Of a stretch of 64,000 nt of DNA, positions 8,445 to 18,966 are shown piece after piece (the first letter of the stretch is position 1; each line of letters starts with the position of its first letter). The notes beneath the pieces were generated by a model. That model ran no database searches. It saw only the letters and a program-made list of their open reading frames with translations, and had not been told where the DNA came from. The position numbers and the translations under genes are program-made. This DNA is from Arthrobacter globiformis (GTDB lineage Bacteria; Actinomycetota; Actinomycetes; Actinomycetales; Micrococcaceae), in NCBI RefSeq assembly GCF_030815865.1, contig NZ_JAUSXI010000001.1:2232001-2296000 (forward strand). Reading direction: 5' to 3'.

Positions 8445-9155
8445 ATGGACATCCTGCGTTGGCTCTTCGAGGCACAGATCCCCGTGGGCGGATCAGTGCT
8501 CATTCTCCGCGAAGTGCTGGGAAACATCTTTGGCCTGGCCAGTGCCCTCGGCGGCATGCGGCGCAAGGTCTGGGCCTGGCCGGTGGGCATCGCCGGCAAC
8601 CTTCTTCTGCTGACGGTCTTTCTGGGCAACGTCTTCGGCTCCGCCACGCCGGCCACGCTCTGGGGTCAGGCCGGGCGGCAGGCCATGTTCATCATCGTGG
8701 CCGTCTACGGCTGGCAGCGCTGGCAGCAGAGCCGCCGGGCGGCAGGATCCTCGACGGCGATTGCGCCCGCCTGGGCAAGTGCCAGGACCCGGGTGGCGCT
8801 GGGGCTCGCGCTGGTGGCCGGCACTGCTGCCCTCACCCCGCTCTTCGACTCCCTGGGCTCCTACCCGCCGGTGTGGGCTGACGCCTGGACCTTTATGGGC
8901 TCGCTCCTGGCCACCTACGGCATGGCCCGCGGCTGGACCGAGTTCTGGCTGATCTGGGTTGCCGTGGACGTGGTGGGCGTTCCGCTGCTCTTCAGCGCCG
9001 GATACTTCGCCAGTGCCTTCATGTACCTTTTCTACGGCTTCTTTACCCTGGCCGGCTTCATCGTCTGGTGGCGGGCGTCCCGGGCCCAGGCCAAGACGGA
9101 CCCCTCGGCCGTCAAGATTGAGACCGCCTTCCCGGACCCGGCGGTGTCCAAGTGA
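8445..9155 (+). CDS. pnuX: Riboflavin importer, PnuX/PnuC family
   Basis: 236-residue polytopic membrane protein of the PnuC vitamin-transporter family. Hydrophobic segments and the motif WPVGIAGNLLLLTVFLGN (about 45-62), GWQRW near 92, and a C-terminal WVAVDVVGVPLLF...YLFYGFFTLAGFIVWW block fit PnuC/PnuX folds. PnuC itself imports nicotinamide riboside; the direct position behind an FMN riboswitch and in front of ribD makes riboflavin the likely substrate, as shown for PnuX in Corynebacterium. The start ATG is at 8445 and the stop overlaps the GTG of ribD by 4 nt. Confidence 0.87.
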   Translation: MDILRWLFEAQIPVGGSVLILREVLGNIFGLASALGGMRRKVWAWPVGIAGNLLLLTVFLGNVFGSATPATLWGQAGRQAMFIIVAVYGWQRWQQSRRAAGSSTAIAPAWASARTRVALGLALVAGTAALTPLFDSLGSYPPVWADAWTFMGSLLATYGMARGWTEFWLIWVAVDVVGVPLLFSAGYFASAFMYLFYGFFTLAGFIVWWRASRAQAKTDPSAVKIETAFPDPAVSK

Positions 9156-10318
9156 CTGCTGCCCATAAGCCGGTACCGGCCTTCACCGCCGCTGAAACAG
9201 CCGCCATGGACACAGCCCTGGAAGCCGCCCTGCAGGGCCCCCGGGGCGCCAATCCGCTGGTGGGCGCCGTCGTCGTCGGACCTGACGGAAGCCAGCTGGC
9301 CACGGGATACCACCGTGGTGCCGGCACCGCGCACGCCGAAGCCGACGCGATAGCGACGGCGATCAGCACCGGCGTCGACCTTCACGGGTCCACCATGGTG
9401 GTCACCCTGGAGCCGTGCAACCACGTGGGCCGTACGGGGCCGTGTGCCCAGGCCATTATCGACGCCGGGATAGCGAACGTCGTGTACGCCATCGACGACC
9501 CTCATGACCCCGCCGCCGGCGGGGCCGCCACCCTGCGGGCGGCGGGAGTCGGCGTGCGCAGCGGACTGGCCGCCGAGCGTGCGCTGGAGTTGAACCGGCG
9601 CTGGTTCCAGGCCGTGGACGCAAAGCGCCCCTTCGTTACCCTGCACATCGCCCAAACCATGGACAGCCGGATCGCGGCCGAGGACGGCACCAGCCAGTGG
9701 ATTTCCAGCCCGGAGTCGCTGGCGGACAACCACGCCATCCGGAGCAGGATCGACGCGATCCTGGTTGGAACGCAGACCGTGCTGGTGGACAACCCCCGCC
9801 TGACCGCCCGCGACGCCAACGGCGACGCCACCGGAAAGCAGCCGCTGCGCGCCGTCATGGGACTTCGCGACGTGCCGGAAGACGCCGCCGTGCGCGGCGA
9901 CGACGGCAAGGTCCTGCACCTTCCGACGCGGGACCCGCGCGAGGCGCTGGCCATGCTGTTCGCCGCGGGCATCAGGCACGTCATGGTGGAGGGCGGATCG
10001 AGGATCCTCAGCGCCTTCCTGGCCGAAGGGCTCGTGGATGAACTCATCGTCTACCTGGCCCCTACGCTGCTGGGCTCCGGTACGCCGGCACTTAACGGCC
10101 TCGGCATTGGAACGCTGGCGGAGGCGCAGCGCTGGGAATGGGATGCCGCGTCCGGCGGCGCGGTCCAGTTCCTGGGCAGGGACCTTCGCCTGCACCTGCG
10201 TCCGGAGGCAGCCGCAGCGGCACAGTCAGTATCAACACAGTCAACATCAACACACTCAACGTCAACCGATTCACTACCTGTCCGCGCAGCAGCGGACACA
10301 GCCATGGGAGGCTACTGA
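9152..10318 (+). CDS. ribD: Bifunctional diaminohydroxyphosphoribosylaminopyrimidine deaminase / uracil reductase
   Basis: 388 residues. Catalyses the second and third steps of riboflavin synthesis. The N-terminal deaminase domain has the Zn motif HAEADAI and the PCNHVGRTGPC pair of Cys residues. The C-terminal reductase domain holds TLHIAQTMDSRIA, GTQTVLVDNPRLTAR and VMVEGGSRILSAFL. The C-terminus ends in a Ser/Thr-rich tail encoded by a degenerate direct repeat (about 10225-10270). GTG start overlaps pnuX; TGA overlaps the ribE ATG. Confidence 0.95.
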   Translation: MTAAHKPVPAFTAAETAAMDTALEAALQGPRGANPLVGAVVVGPDGSQLATGYHRGAGTAHAEADAIATAISTGVDLHGSTMVVTLEPCNHVGRTGPCAQAIIDAGIANVVYAIDDPHDPAAGGAATLRAAGVGVRSGLAAERALELNRRWFQAVDAKRPFVTLHIAQTMDSRIAAEDGTSQWISSPESLADNHAIRSRIDAILVGTQTVLVDNPRLTARDANGDATGKQPLRAVMGLRDVPEDAAVRGDDGKVLHLPTRDPREALAMLFAAGIRHVMVEGGSRILSAFLAEGLVDELIVYLAPTLLGSGTPALNGLGIGTLAEAQRWEWDAASGGAVQFLGRDLRLHLRPEAAAAAQSVSTQSTSTHSTSTDSLPVRAAADTAMGGY

Positions 10319-10995
10319 TGTTCACCGGAATTATCGCCGAACAGGGAGAGGTCCTGTCCGTGGACCGGAACGGGGACTCGAGCGCAACGCTGCGCCTGCA
10401 CGCCCCCGGAACCGCTGACGGGCTGCCGCTGGGCGGCTCCATCGCAGTCAACGGCGTCTGCCTCACCGCCACGGCCATCGACGGGAAGGACTTCAGCGTC
10501 GACGTCATGGGCGAGACCCTCATCCGCAGCACCATCGGCGAGCTTGCGGCGGGCGACCCCGTCAACCTGGAACGCTGCGTCCCGGCCGGTGGGCGCCTTG
10601 ACGGCCACGTGGTCCAGGGGCACGTGGACGGCGTCGGCGAACTGCTCGAACGCGAGCCGCAGGGAAACTGGGAACGGCTCCGGTTCGGAGTGCCCCAGCG
10701 GCTTGCCCGCTACATCGCGGAAAAGGGGTCCATCGCCATCGACGGCGTCTCCCTCACCGTCACCGAGGTCAGCCCGGCAGCAGAGACGGCGCCGTGGTTC
10801 GAGGTGGGGCTCATCCCCACCACCCTGGCCGACACCGGCCTTGGCGCCAAGCCTGCCGGCAGCAGGGTGAACCTTGAGGTGGACGTGCTGGCCAAGTACA
10901 CCGAGCGGCTGCTTGCTTTCCGCACGGAAGGCACGGAAGGCACGGAGTACGGCATGGAAGGCACTGCAGTTACGGAAGGCGAGGTCCAGCGATGA
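10318..10995 (+). CDS. ribE: Riboflavin synthase, alpha subunit
   Basis: 225 residues. Dismutates two 6,7-dimethyl-8-ribityllumazine molecules into riboflavin and the pyrimidine precursor. It opens with the invariant [12 protein letters not shown] and has the two internally homologous lumazine-binding barrels ([14 protein letters not shown] near 40, [16 protein letters not shown] near 137). Start at the ATG overlapping the ribD stop, with GGGAGG 7 nt upstream. The last 25 residues are a Gly/Glu-rich tail made by a short repeat (ACGGAAGGC). Confidence 0.95.
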   Translation: MFTGIIAEQGEVLSVDRNGDSSATLRLHAPGTADGLPLGGSIAVNGVCLTATAIDGKDFSVDVMGETLIRSTIGELAAGDPVNLERCVPAGGRLDGHVVQGHVDGVGELLEREPQGNWERLRFGVPQRLARYIAEKGSIAIDGVSLTVTEVSPAAETAPWFEVGLIPTTLADTGLGAKPAGSRVNLEVDVLAKYTERLLAFRTEGTEGTEYGMEGTAVTEGEVQR

Positions 10996-11720
10996 ACGGC
11001 ACGGCAAAGCTCGACGCGACGGTTACCGGCGCCGTGGCTTCCGGCGCCCTGGCCCTGGACCCGATCGAGGACGCCGTCCGCGCCCTGGCGGCCGGCCAGC
11101 CGGTCCTCGTGGTGGACAACGAGGACCGGGAAAACGAAGGCGACATCATCTTCGCCGCCCAGCACGCCACCCCGGCGCTCATGGGCTGGACCATCCGGTA
11201 CAGCTCCGGCGTCATCTGCGTGCCGCTGGACGGTGCCCGGGCCGACGCGCTGGAACTGCCGCCCATGGTGGAGGTCAACCAGGATTCGAAGGGCACGGCC
11301 TACACCGTGTCCTGCGACGCCGCCACCGGCGTAAGCACGGGCATCTCGGCCACCGACCGGGCACTCACCGCCCGCGTCATCGCCGATCCGCAGAGCGGGC
11401 CCGCCACCCTGACCCGTCCCGGGCATATTTTCCCGCTGCGGGCCGTTAATGGGGGAGTGCGTGAACGCCCCGGCCACACCGAAGCGGCCGTCGACCTCTG
11501 CCGGCTCGCCGGACTGGAGCCGGTGGGCGTGATCGCCGAGGTGGTGTACGACGACGGTGAGATGATGCGGCTGGACGGCCTCCGGGTTTTCGCTGCCGAG
11601 CACGGCTGCCCCTTGATCTCGATCGAGGACCTGGTTGCCTATCTGGGAGCCGGCCACCGTGTAGCTTCACAGGAGAGCAGTTTGGAAGTCGGTCCGGCCG
11701 GAGAAGGGGAAACACGATGA
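10992..11720 (+). CDS. ribB: 3,4-dihydroxy-2-butanone-4-phosphate synthase
   Basis: 242 residues. Converts ribulose 5-phosphate into the four-carbon precursor used by lumazine synthase. Motifs: [17 protein letters not shown] with the acidic metal-binding residues, [21 protein letters not shown], and [17 protein letters not shown]. In many actinobacteria ribB and ribA are one fused ribBA gene; here they are separate reading frames overlapping by 4 nt. The C-terminal 15 residues after LGAGHR may be a remnant of the linker. Confidence 0.93.
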   Translation: MNGTAKLDATVTGAVASGALALDPIEDAVRALAAGQPVLVVDNEDRENEGDIIFAAQHATPALMGWTIRYSSGVICVPLDGARADALELPPMVEVNQDSKGTAYTVSCDAATGVSTGISATDRALTARVIADPQSGPATLTRPGHIFPLRAVNGGVRERPGHTEAAVDLCRLAGLEPVGVIAEVVYDDGEMMRLDGLRVFAAEHGCPLISIEDLVAYLGAGHRVASQESSLEVGPAGEGETR

Positions 11721-12418
11721 CGGCATCTCAAGCAGCGGAACCGAGCAGCAACGGCCGGTCCCCGCATCCGGTGAGCAAAGGACCCGTGGTGCAGCTGCCT
11801 ACGGCGTTCGGTAGTTTCGTGTCGCAGGCCTGGACCGACCTGGTGACCGGCGCCGAACACCTCGCCGTCAGTTCCCCGAATCCGCCCAAGGACGGGAAGG
11901 CGCCCCTCGTGCGCCTGCATTCGGAATGCCTCACGGGCGATGTTTTTGGCTCCTACCGCTGCGACTGCGGCGAGCAGCTCGCCTACGCCCTGGAACTGAT
12001 CGCCGAGAACGGCGGCACGCTGCTGTACCTGCGCGGCCAGGAAGGCCGAGGCATCGGGCTGGCCAACAAGATCAAGGCCTACGCCCTGCAGGAGGCCGGG
12101 TTCGACACCGTTGAGGCCAACGAACAGCTGGGACTGCCCGTGGATGCCCGCTGCTACAAGGCTGCGGCGCAGATCCTGGCCGAGATGGGCCTGCACGAGA
12201 TCCGGCTGCTGAGCAACAACCCGGACAAGCAGAACCGCCTGGCCACGGCCGGCGTCAAGGTCGTCGAGATGGTGCCCACCGAGGTGCCGTCCCGCGAACA
12301 GAACCTCCGGTACCTGCAGACCAAAAAGGACCGCATGGACCACCTGCTGACCCTCGATACCGAGACCGCGGGCCTGCCCCGCACCGGCACTGACATTTTT
12401 GACCTCGAACAAGACTGA
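11717..12418 (+). CDS. ribA: GTP cyclohydrolase II
   Basis: 233 residues. Opens the imidazole ring of GTP, the committed step of riboflavin synthesis. The Zn-binding Cys trio sits in [21 protein letters not shown] (about 75-95). The GTP-binding motif [22 protein letters not shown] follows, and LLSNNPDK lies near 172. Start ATG overlaps the ribB stop. It is a free-standing RibA rather than the C-terminal half of a RibBA fusion. Confidence 0.94.
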   Translation: MTASQAAEPSSNGRSPHPVSKGPVVQLPTAFGSFVSQAWTDLVTGAEHLAVSSPNPPKDGKAPLVRLHSECLTGDVFGSYRCDCGEQLAYALELIAENGGTLLYLRGQEGRGIGLANKIKAYALQEAGFDTVEANEQLGLPVDARCYKAAAQILAEMGLHEIRLLSNNPDKQNRLATAGVKVVEMVPTEVPSREQNLRYLQTKKDRMDHLLTLDTETAGLPRTGTDIFDLEQD

Positions 12419-12919
<501 letters not shown>

Positions 12920-13071
12920 GTGCCCAAGCAGTACTAAAGAATATTTTCCCAGTTTCGGGGCGCTGCGGGGATGCGGGCGCAAGCACACGGCGTGTGTAAT
13001 CGCTCACATCCCCGCCGTCATGGAACTGCCCGACAGGCGGGCCCCGGCCCCGAGCAAGTAGGCTGGAGTGC

Positions 13072-13335
13072 GTGAAGAATTTCGAGACGCTGTTCGCAGA
13101 ACTGAGCGAGAAGGCAGCGACCCGCCCCGAGGGCTCCCGCACCGTCGCTGAACTGGAGTCGGGAATCCACGGCATCGGCAAGAAAGTCGTGGAGGAAGCG
13201 GCCGAAGTCTGGATGGCCGCCGAGTACGAATCCGACGAAGCCGCCGCCGAGGAGATCTCGCAGCTCCTGTACCACCTGCAGGTCCTGATGCTCGCCAAAG
13301 GACTCGGCCTGGAAGACGTCTACAAGCATCTCTAG
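13072..13335 (+). CDS. hisE: Phosphoribosyl-ATP pyrophosphatase
   Basis: 87 residues, GTG start. An all-alpha NTP pyrophosphohydrolase that hydrolyses phosphoribosyl-ATP in the second step of histidine synthesis. Motifs are [14 protein letters not shown] and [14 protein letters not shown], with the acidic Mg-binding residues. It is separate from hisI, which lies at 16102. It precedes hisG by 58 bp, as is usual in actinobacteria. Confidence 0.95.
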   Translation: MKNFETLFAELSEKAATRPEGSRTVAELESGIHGIGKKVVEEAAEVWMAAEYESDEAAAEEISQLLYHLQVLMLAKGLGLEDVYKHL

Positions 13336-13393
13336 CCGCCTCTGCGTGGCCCCGCTTGCCTGACACAAACTTCCAGACCAGAAAGACCTCATA

Positions 13394-14254
13394 ATGCTGC
13401 GTGTAGCCGTACCCAACAAGGGATCCCTGTCCGAAGCCGCGTCCGCGATGCTGTCCGAGGCGGGCTACCGCCAGCGCCGCGATACGCGCGAGCTGGTCAT
13501 GGTGGACCCCGACAACGACATCGAGTTCTTCTTCCTCCGCCCCCGGGACATCGCCGTCTACGTCGGGCAGGGAACGCTCGACGTCGGGATCACCGGCCGC
13601 GACCTCCTGCTGGACGCGCAGGTGGAGGCTGAGGAACTGCTTCCGCTCGGCTTCGCCGCCTCGACGTTCCGCTTCGCCGGGCCGATCGGTGACTTTCGCA
13701 CGGTAGATGAACTCGAAGGCAAGCGCCTTGCCACTAGCTACGACGGGCTCCTGCGCGATTACCTGGCGGAGCGCGGCATCAAGGCGAAGGTGGTCCGGCT
13801 GGACGGCGCGGTGGAATCCTCCGTGCGTCTCGGCGTCGCGGATGCCATCGCCGACGTCGTGGAAACGGGCAACACCCTCAAGGCCGCCGGCATGGAAATC
13901 TTCGGGGATCCGATCCTGAAATCCGAGGCCGTCCTCATCCGCCGCACCGGCGACGGCGGGGCCGCCAACGGCACGGCCAAGGAGATCGAGGTCCTGATCC
14001 GCCGCCTGCAGGGTGTGCTGGTGGCGCGGCAGTACGTGCTCATGGACTACGACATCCGCAAGGAGCTCGTGGAGCAGGCCGCCGGCCTCACACCCGGCCT
14101 GGAATCACCCACCGTCTCGCCGCTGCGCGATTCCGAGTGGGTGGCCGTCCGCTCCATGGTGCCCAAAAAGGAAACCAACCGGATCATGGACGAGCTATAC
14201 GACCTCGGCGCCCGCGCCATCCTGGTCAGCAGCATCCACGCCTGCCGGATCTGA
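13394..14254 (+). CDS. hisG: ATP phosphoribosyltransferase (long form)
   Basis: 286 residues, the long HisG form with a C-terminal ACT-like regulatory domain, so feedback inhibition by histidine is expected from the family. It condenses ATP with PRPP, the first step of histidine synthesis. It starts [16 protein letters not shown], has [12 protein letters not shown], the PRPP-binding region [21 protein letters not shown], and ends in [20 protein letters not shown] with the C-terminal domain. Confidence 0.96.
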   Translation: MLRVAVPNKGSLSEAASAMLSEAGYRQRRDTRELVMVDPDNDIEFFFLRPRDIAVYVGQGTLDVGITGRDLLLDAQVEAEELLPLGFAASTFRFAGPIGDFRTVDELEGKRLATSYDGLLRDYLAERGIKAKVVRLDGAVESSVRLGVADAIADVVETGNTLKAAGMEIFGDPILKSEAVLIRRTGDGGAANGTAKEIEVLIRRLQGVLVARQYVLMDYDIRKELVEQAAGLTPGLESPTVSPLRDSEWVAVRSMVPKKETNRIMDELYDLGARAILVSSIHACRI

Positions 14255-14302
14255 CCCGGTTTCCCCCAGACAGCACACCGCAGCAGTACAACAGGAGAAG
14301 TC

Positions 14303-15079
14303 ATGGCTGTAGCCGTCCGCGTTATCCCCTGCCTGGACGTTGATGCCGGCCGCGTGGTCAAGGGCATCAATTTCGAAGGCCTTCGCGACGCCGGGGACCC
14401 CGTGGAACTGGCGCACCGCTACGACAACGCCGGTGCTGACGAACTTACCTTCCTGGACGTGACAGCGTCCTCCGGCAACCGGGAGACGACGTTCGACGTC
14501 GTCCGCCGCACCGCCGAGGAAGTGTTCATCCCGCTCACCGTCGGCGGCGGCGTCCGCGGCGTCGCCGAGGTGGACAAGCTGCTGCGCTTCGGCGCCGACA
14601 AGGCTTCCATCAACACCGCCGCCGTGGCCCGCCCCGACGTCATCGACGAAATAACCCGGCACTTTGGTTCCCAGGTGCTGGTGCTGTCCGTGGATGCCCG
14701 GCGCGTCCGCCCCGGATCCCAGCCCACGCCGTCGGGCTTTGAAGTGACCACCCACGGTGGCCGGCAGGGCACCGGAATCGACGCCATTGCCTGGGCCAAG
14801 GAAGCGGCGGACCGCGGGGTTGGTGAGATCCTGCTGAACTCGATCGACGCCGACGGCACCAAGGACGGCTTCGACCTCGAGCTCATCCGGCTGGTCCGGT
14901 CCGCAGTCAAGGTTCCGATCATCGCCTCCGGCGGCGCCGGGGAACCCGCGCACTTCCCGCCCGCTGTCCAGGCCGGAGCGGATGCCGTCCTGGCCGCCTC
15001 CATCTTCCACTGGGGCCCGGACGACATGATGTCCCAGGTCAAGACCGCAATTCGCGACGCCGGCTTCGAGGTCCGCTAA
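14303..15079 (+). CDS. hisF: Imidazole glycerol phosphate synthase cyclase subunit
   Basis: 258-residue TIM barrel. With HisH (not in the window) it forms imidazole glycerol phosphate and AICAR. The N-terminal catalytic Asp is in [19 protein letters not shown], and the second catalytic Asp lies in [21 protein letters not shown]. The phosphate-binding motifs LTVGGGVRG and [13 protein letters not shown] are present. It starts 48 bp after hisG and is followed by a repeat array rather than another his gene. Confidence 0.96.
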   Translation: MAVAVRVIPCLDVDAGRVVKGINFEGLRDAGDPVELAHRYDNAGADELTFLDVTASSGNRETTFDVVRRTAEEVFIPLTVGGGVRGVAEVDKLLRFGADKASINTAAVARPDVIDEITRHFGSQVLVLSVDARRVRPGSQPTPSGFEVTTHGGRQGTGIDAIAWAKEAADRGVGEILLNSIDADGTKDGFDLELIRLVRSAVKVPIIASGGAGEPAHFPPAVQAGADAVLAASIFHWGPDDMMSQVKTAIRDAGFEVR

Positions 15080-15080
15080 T

Positions 15081-15288
15081 CGCCGCTGGTTGAGCTTGTC
15101 GGAAACCGCGGCTGGTTGAGCTTGTCGGAAACCGCGGCTGGTTGAGCTTGTCGGAAACCGCGGCTGGTTGAGCTTGTCGGAAACCGCCGCTGGTTGAGCT
15201 TGTCGGAAACCGCCGCTGGTTGAGCTTGTCGGAAACCGCCGCTGGTTGAGCTTGTCGAAAACCGCCGCTGGTTGAGCTTGTCGAAACC
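15081..15288 (+). repeat. Eight tandem 26-bp repeats built on GGTTGAGCTTGTCGAAA
   Basis: Eight head-to-tail copies of a 26-bp unit start at 15081, 15107, 15133, 15159, 15185, 15211, 15237 and 15263. The first and the last four begin CGCCGC and copies 2-4 begin CGCGGC; the final two have TCGAAA instead of TCGGAAA. There are no unique spacers, so it is not CRISPR. The unit contains half of a palindromic extragenic element common in Arthrobacter-like genomes. The reverse strand stays open in one frame, but that is a consequence of the repeat and not a gene. Confidence 0.97.
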
Positions 15289-15306
15289 AGATTTCGGCAA
15301 GCTCAA
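15272..15306 (+). terminator. Palindromic extragenic element ending the repeat array
   Basis: TTGAGCTTGTCGAAA (15272-15286) pairs with TTTCGGCAAGCTCAA (15292-15306) across a 5-nt loop, with a single G-T wobble. It lies between the convergent hisF and the 15319-15963 gene and can act as a terminator in both directions. The upstream arm is the last unit of the tandem array, so the array looks like slippage amplification of one arm. Confidence 0.65.
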
Positions 15307-15318
15307 TCTGCGGTGACG

Positions 15319-15963
15319 TTAAAGCCCGACTTCGGCTGACTGGAGGAGCGCGACGGCGTCCGGCTGGCCCTCGAAGGTGACCAGCGCATGGCGGGTGCGG
15401 CCGTGGGCGTGCATCAGCAGCTCACCCGGTTCCCCCACGATAGCCACGGACACTGGTGCGCGCTTGGCGACGTGCCTGGGGCCCGAGGGGCTGACCAGGA
15501 CGATGCCGAGGTCCACGCCGCGGTAGAGGATGGCTGCCCGCTTGACGAGCTCATCCCACAGGGCGTCCGAGTATTCCGCGTCGAGGGCGCGGGGGGCCCA
15601 GCGGTCAACGGCGCGCCGGATGTCCTCCGTGTGGACGAAGTATTCGATCAGGTTGGAGCTCTCATCCAGCGCCTTGATCTTCATGGGCGAGAGCGCGGGC
15701 GGTCCGGCGCGGAAGGAGTTCACGAGCTTGGCATACTCGTCGGCGGTCCGGAGCTTTCCGGCCAGGCGGGCGGTTGCCTTGTCTGAGGCCTTGGACAGGC
15801 GCTTGATGATCAGTCCGAGCCCGACGGCGGCTTTCCGCTCCCGCAGGTACAGGTGAGCTGCGAGGTCCCTGGTTTGCCAGCCCTTGCAGAGCGTGGGGGA
15901 GTCAGGACCGGCCGCCAGCAGGGTCTCGGCCAGAACTTCTCGGGACGGATCGACGAAATGCAT
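15319..15963 (-). CDS. TIGR03085-family (DinB/maleylpyruvate isomerase-like) protein
   Basis: 214 residues. The N-terminal stretch (LCKGWQTRDLAAHLYLRE) and the overall helical layout match the actinobacterial TIGR03085 family, related to mycothiol-dependent maleylpyruvate isomerases and DinB-like metal-binding four-helix proteins. The His in AAHL and the later HTEDIRR are the likely metal ligands. The start is the ATG at 15963; the frame is open for another 170 codons upstream, but that stretch has no family similarity. Specific substrate unknown. It runs convergent to hisF and divergent from hisI. Confidence 0.72.
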   Translation of the reverse strand: MHFVDPSREVLAETLLAAGPDSPTLCKGWQTRDLAAHLYLRERKAAVGLGLIIKRLSKASDKATARLAGKLRTADEYAKLVNSFRAGPPALSPMKIKALDESSNLIEYFVHTEDIRRAVDRWAPRALDAEYSDALWDELVKRAAILYRGVDLGIVLVSPSGPRHVAKRAPVSVAIVGEPGELLMHAHGRTRHALVTFEGQPDAVALLQSAEVGL

Positions 15964-16101
15964 CACTTGGAAAACTAGCACGTCCCCGTGAGAGTTGCGC
16001 AGTCTGTTGATATAGGTGAATTTGTGCCCTTGTTCACAGGGCGGCAGTGTGACAGGCATCCCTCGTGCCAGCGTCCCGGCGGGGGCACTAGACTTGACGT
16101 G

Positions 16102-16545
16102 ATGTCTGAGCAGCCCGCCCCCAGCCCCGCCCCCGCCCCAACGGCCGGTGCCCCTTCGTCCGACGCCCGCGAAAGCCTCCTGCCCGGAAGCCCCCTTCCG
16201 GCCGGGATTGCCTCGGCGCTGAAGCGCGACGGCGCCGGACTTGTGGCTGCCATCGTGCAGCAGTTCGACACCAATGAGGTCCTCATGCTGGGCTGGATGG
16301 ACGACGAGGCCCTGAACCGGACGATGACCACCGGCCGCGTGACATTCTACTCGCGCTCCCGGCAGGAGTATTGGCGCAAGGGTGACACTTCCGGCCACGT
16401 GCAGTGGGTCAAGTCGGTGGCCCTGGACTGCGACGGCGATGCCCTCCTCGTGCGGGTGGACCAGGTGGGCGCAGCATGCCACACCGGTACACGCACCTGC
16501 TTTGACGGCCGGGCCGTCGACGTTGTGGCAGGTCCGGCCAGCTAG
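16102..16545 (+). CDS. hisI: Phosphoribosyl-AMP cyclohydrolase
   Basis: 147 residues. Opens the adenine ring of phosphoribosyl-AMP, step three of histidine synthesis. Motifs: [32 protein letters not shown] and the Zn/Mg region [31 protein letters not shown] with three Cys residues. A Pro/Ala-rich leader of about 35 residues precedes the conserved domain. The ATG at 16102 is the best start; the frame is open back to 15988 without family similarity. trpE starts 94 bp downstream. Confidence 0.94.
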   Translation: MSEQPAPSPAPAPTAGAPSSDARESLLPGSPLPAGIASALKRDGAGLVAAIVQQFDTNEVLMLGWMDDEALNRTMTTGRVTFYSRSRQEYWRKGDTSGHVQWVKSVALDCDGDALLVRVDQVGAACHTGTRTCFDGRAVDVVAGPAS

Positions 16546-16639
16546 CGGCCTACGCTATTCCCCCCGACAGGCCTCTTCCACCCAACAGGCGCCTCCACCC
16601 ACTAGGCACTATCCAAGAACAGACGGAGAACCAATAGCG

Positions 16640-18235
16640 ATGCAGGACCTCGGAATCATCAGCCCTGGCCTCGAAGAATTCCGGGAACTCGCCGCCCACA
16701 GCCGCGTCATCCCTGTCCGGCTGAAGGTGCTGGCGGATGCCGAAACGCCGATCGGGCTGTACCGGAAACTGGCGCAGGGCCAGCCGGGCACGTTCCTCAT
16801 GGAGTCGGCGGCTGTCGGCGGTGCCTGGTCCCGCTACTCCTTCATTGGTTCCCGGTCCCGGGCCACGCTCACCACCAAGGACGGACAGGCGCACTGGCTG
16901 GGGGAGCCGCCGGCCGGGGTGCCCGTGGACGGAAACCCTGTTGATGCCATCCGCGACACCATCGAGGCGCTGCGCACTGACCGGTTCGACGGGCTCCCGC
17001 CGTTCACCTCCGGGCTGGTGGGCTTCCTGGGCTGGGAGACGGTCCGCCACTGGGAAAAGCTGACCAGTCCGCCCGAGGACGACCTGCAGCTTCCGGAGCT
17101 GGCCCTGAACCTCGTCACCGACATGGCCGTCCACGACAACATGGACGGCACTGTGCTGCTGATCGCCAACGCCATCAACTTCGACAACAGCTCCGAGCGC
17201 GTCGACGAGGCCTGGCATGACGCCGTCGCCCGGGTGAAGGAACTGCTGGCACGCATCAGCACCCCGGTGCTCCAGCCGGTGTCCGTGCTGGAGCCTGCGG
17301 CCCTCGATTTTGCCGCCAGCGTCCAGGAACGCTGGCACGAGCCCGAGTACCTCGCCGCCCTCGACCGCGGCAAGGAAGCGATCGTGGACGGCGAAGTCTT
17401 CCAGGTGGTCATCTCCCGCCGCTTCGAGATGGAATGCGGGGCGTCGCCGCTGGACGTCTACCGGGTGCTGCGCAACACCAACCCCAGCCCGTACATGTAC
17501 ATCTTCAGCCTCGAGGACGCCGCCGGCCGCCAGTATTCGATCGTCGGCTCGTCGCCGGAGGCGCTGGTGACCGTCACCGGCGAGGACGTCATCACCCACC
17601 CGATTGCCGGGTCCCGGCCGCGCGGCAAGACCGTGGACGCGGACAAGGCGATGGCTGAGGAGCTCCTCGCGGACCAGAAGGAACGGGCGGAGCACCTCAT
17701 GCTGGTGGACCTGTCCCGGAACGACCTGTCGAAGGTGTGCGTAGCCGGTTCCGTGGACGTCACCCAGTTCATGGAGGTGGAGCGTTTTAGCCACATCATG
17801 CACCTGGTCTCCACCGTCGTCGGTCGCCTGGCTCCGACGGCGAAGGCCTATGACGTCCTGAAGGCCACCTTTCCGGCCGGAACGCTTTCCGGCGCCCCGA
17901 AGCCCCGCGCCCTGCGGCTCCTGGATGAACTCGAGCCCCACCGGCGCGGCATCTACGGGGGAGTGGTGGGTTATCTGGACTTCGCCGGCGACATGGACAT
18001 GGCCATCGCTATCCGCTCCGCTTTGCTGCGCGAAGGACGTGCCTACGTCCAGGCGGGCGGCGGCATCGTGGCGGACTCGAGCAACCCGGCCGAGGCGCAG
18101 GAAACCGTCAACAAGGCGGCGGCCCCGCTGCGGGCTGTCCACACGGCCGGCTCGCTGCACAACATCACGCCGGACTCAGTCAGCAGTCCCCGCTCAGCCA
18201 GCAGCCCCGGTTCAGTCACTGAGGCAAACTCCTGA
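16640..18235 (+). CDS. trpE: Anthranilate synthase component I
   Basis: 531 residues. Converts chorismate to anthranilate with ammonia from TrpG. It has the N-terminal tryptophan-binding region (FLMESAAVGGAWSRYSFIG includes the feedback-site Ser-like motif) and the chorismate-binding domain with NPSPYMYIF, ITHPIAGSRPRGKT, LVDLSRNDL and FPAGTLSGAPKPRALRLLDELE. The start is the ATG at 16640. No trpG or trpD is in the window, so the pathway genes are split. The stop overlaps the next ATG in TGATG form. Confidence 0.96.
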   Translation: MQDLGIISPGLEEFRELAAHSRVIPVRLKVLADAETPIGLYRKLAQGQPGTFLMESAAVGGAWSRYSFIGSRSRATLTTKDGQAHWLGEPPAGVPVDGNPVDAIRDTIEALRTDRFDGLPPFTSGLVGFLGWETVRHWEKLTSPPEDDLQLPELALNLVTDMAVHDNMDGTVLLIANAINFDNSSERVDEAWHDAVARVKELLARISTPVLQPVSVLEPAALDFAASVQERWHEPEYLAALDRGKEAIVDGEVFQVVISRRFEMECGASPLDVYRVLRNTNPSPYMYIFSLEDAAGRQYSIVGSSPEALVTVTGEDVITHPIAGSRPRGKTVDADKAMAEELLADQKERAEHLMLVDLSRNDLSKVCVAGSVDVTQFMEVERFSHIMHLVSTVVGRLAPTAKAYDVLKATFPAGTLSGAPKPRALRLLDELEPHRRGIYGGVVGYLDFAGDMDMAIAIRSALLREGRAYVQAGGGIVADSSNPAEAQETVNKAAAPLRAVHTAGSLHNITPDSVSSPRSASSPGSVTEANS

Positions 18236-18870
18236 TGGCGGTTCCCGCAGGATCCGCCGTGCCGGGCAAAACGCGTAGCACGGTCCCGGGCTGGGCCCGC
18301 AAGTCCACGGTGGTGCTGCTGATCGCGGCCCTGGCGCTGGCAGTCTTCGGCACCACGACGCAGACCTGGCTGACGGTCCACCTCGACCCCCAGCAGCTGG
18401 GCCAGGCCGCCGGAAACGAAGGCGGCCTCCAGGTCCAGGGCAGCAAAGCCGCCACCACGGTCACCGCCCTGGCCCTCGTGGCGCTGGCTGGCGGCCTCGC
18501 GGCCTCCATCGCCGGGAAGATCGCTCGCTGGGTCATCACGGCCATCATCGTGTTGGCGGCTGCCGGCATCATCGCCGCGGCAGCCACCGTCCTCGCTGAT
18601 CCGCTGTCCGCCGCCCAAGGATCCATCGCCGCCGCAACTGGGGTTTCAGGAGGCACCGCGGACGTGAGCGTCAGCGCCTTCCCGGTGCTGGCCGTTGTCG
18701 CAGGTTCCCTGCTCGCCGTCTGCGGCCTGCTGGTGGTTCCGGCTGGACGGTACTGGAAGTCCCGCACCAAGTACGATGCCGCCGCGGCGGGTCCCGCAGC
18801 CGACCAGAGCGGCCCGGTGGACGAGATCGACAGCTGGGACAGGCTCTCCCGGGGTGACGACCCCACCTGA
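18235..18870 (+). CDS. Trp biosynthesis-associated membrane protein
   Basis: 211 residues with four predicted hydrophobic segments (about 25-43, 72-92, 98-118 and 140-160). This matches the actinobacterial tryptophan-operon membrane protein family (Trp_oprn_chp). Its biochemical role is not established. It overlaps the trpE stop by one base and ends with a polar tail rich in Asp/Gly. The context argues for co-expression with tryptophan synthesis. Confidence 0.85.
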   Translation: MAVPAGSAVPGKTRSTVPGWARKSTVVLLIAALALAVFGTTTQTWLTVHLDPQQLGQAAGNEGGLQVQGSKAATTVTALALVALAGGLAASIAGKIARWVITAIIVLAAAGIIAAAATVLADPLSAAQGSIAAATGVSGGTADVSVSAFPVLAVVAGSLLAVCGLLVVPAGRYWKSRTKYDAAAAGPAADQSGPVDEIDSWDRLSRGDDPT

Positions 18871-18966
18871 GCCGGCGGGTCACGCAGCCGTGCGCCCGGC
18901 CGCGATGCCGAAGGCGGCGGCAAAAAATGGCAGAATGTAAGCAGTATTGATCCTGAGGAGATTCAC

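Noticed and set aside
15076..15306. Possible CRISPR array or repetitive protein at the 26-bp repeats
   Set aside because: There are no unique spacers, and the reading frame exists only because the repeat is free of stop codons in one phase.
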